64,000 nucleotides of DNA from J089 sp964535735 (lineage in GTDB: Bacteria; Fidelibacterota; Marinisomatia; Marinisomatales; J089). Of this stretch, positions 63,435-64,000 are shown in pieces; position 1 is the first letter of the stretch; each line of letters opens with the position of its first letter. A program made the translations under genes and the position numbers. The notes below the pieces were generated by a model. It had not been told where the DNA came from and did no database searches. It saw only the letters and a list, made by a program, of their open reading frames with translations. The stretch spans positions 1 through 64,000 of the forward strand of contig CAZHTM010000009.1 of NCBI GenBank assembly GCA_964535735.1, read 5' to 3'.

Positions 63435-64000
63435 CTACACCACCTTAAACTCAATCCCCGCATCCTTCATCTGCAACGCCGTATTGGTTTTTAACTGGTC
63501 ATTTTTATTAAATAACCGGTCGATAGTAATTACCTTTTGAGGCTTTACCTCTATAACCGTTTTAATAATTTTCTTATCAACCCTTTCAAGAATCAAGGCA
63601 ATTTCACTATCATTAACAAGATAAAAACCGGCTTTCTCTTCAATTTTTGCAGTAAGCGGAACGCCGGATTTTAAAAGCAGCTCGAAAAGCACATCTTCCG
63701 TTTTTATGTTCTCGTCCAAGGGCTCAAGATGTTGTTGCAATTGCTCAAGGAGCTGTTCCTCGTTTTCTATTTGAGTTCGCCAGATTTTGAAGTTGGAATC
63801 CTGTAATTTAAAAACCTTGAAACCTAAATCCTGCTTGCCGTTGGTACCGTCCAAATCAAGTTTACCTTCCTGTTCTTCCATGATTTTCCTGATTACCCGG
63901 CGAATACGCTCTTTGCCAATTTCGGCAATGGTTTTGTATCCGGCTTTGTAGGCTTCTGATTTTTCGTCGCATTTTTCAGGAAGCTGAACACAGATGAATT
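63435..64000 (-). CDS. mod: type III DNA methyltransferase, Mod subunit, C-terminal part
   Basis: The frame is open to the window edge, so only about 188 C-terminal residues are present. It reads FICVQLPEKCDE, AYKAGYKTIAEIGKERIRRV, then KQDLGFKVFKLQDSNFKIW, a stretch typical of type III Mod proteins after the methyltransferase core. The end has IIKTVIEVKPQKVITIDRLF and ALQMKDAGIEFKVV. An internal ATG at 63881 is not the real start. The SAM-binding FxGxG and DPPY motifs lie outside the window. It heads the operon mod-fic-res. Confidence 0.9.
   Translation of the reverse strand, partial: FICVQLPEKCDEKSEAYKAGYKTIAEIGKERIRRVIRKIMEEQEGKLDLDGTNGKQDLGFKVFKLQDSNFKIWRTQIENEEQLLEQLQQHLEPLDENIKTEDVLFELLLKSGVPLTAKIEEKAGFYLVNDSEIALILERVDKKIIKTVIEVKPQKVITIDRLFNKNDQLKTNTALQMKDAGIEFKVV

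Overview
The window is a compact, moderate-GC bacterial chromosome segment. Features pointing to a Gram-negative diderm are tandem RND efflux permeases, FadL-type and other small beta-barrel proteins, lipoproteins, and large secreted proteins with lamin-tail or Ig-like repeats. A C-terminal domain of the FSPDGDGVDD kind, the many secreted peptidases, a class II-type PurE and the general gene style suggest the FCB assemblage, for example Marinimicrobia- or Calditrichota-like lineages. This placement is inference; no rRNA or other phylogenetic marker was recognised here. A 100-N scaffold gap shows that the sequence is an assembled scaffold, probably metagenomic.

Layout. 1-6176: two RND permeases on the plus strand, the first cut by the window edge. 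6.6-11.6 kb: a PDZ protein, a small barrel protein and a 1071-residue lamin-tail-repeat protein. 11.7-12.4 kb: an IS200-like (RAYT-like) transposase flanked by REP-like hairpins. 12.6-14.7 kb: AlgH and a RetSat/CrtI-like oxidoreductase. 14.7-22.5 kb: a long minus-strand run reading membrane protein, iodotyrosine-deiodinase-like flavoprotein, ArsC-like protein, GT2, one-domain asparaginase, M28 peptidase, alpha/beta hydrolase, glgA, glgC. 22.6-24.9 kb: a PAF-acetylhydrolase-like enzyme, a Crp/Fnr regulator and a DUF2892 protein. 25-36.6 kb: FadL-like porin, lipoprotein, MFS exporter, M16 peptidase, RibD/DHFR-like protein, mutM, M1 peptidase and a NarL-type two-component pair. 36.7-43.3 kb: a giant Ig-repeat surface protein with a small downstream barrel. 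43.6-47.3 kb: penicillin acylase, GDPD and GNAT genes, overlapping.

47.3-58.9 kb is a minus-strand purine cluster transcribed purM, purQ(S), purC, [toxin-antitoxin], purE, purB, purF, purD, [four-helix-bundle gene], purN, [miniature four-helix-bundle copy], purH. It covers most of the route from PRPP to IMP. PurL is not seen in the window, and PurQ carries two PurS-like domains at its C-terminus. Most neighbouring pur genes overlap by 4-8 nt, but three spacers hold selfish-looking cargo.

59.2-64.0 kb is an AT-richer block that looks acquired: the C-terminal part of a type III Mod methyltransferase, a Fic protein, the Res subunit, a gene remnant and a 49-residue Cys-containing protein.

The most notable observations are the pair of related four-helix-bundle elements around purN, one with an exact 270-bp in-frame internal deletion; the PurQ-PurS-PurS fusion; the scaffold gap that resolves into one continuous 1883-residue Ig-repeat ORF; the REP/RAYT locus; the Fic gene inside a type III R-M operon; and the bacterial deiodinase homologue with its substrate-binding triad conserved.
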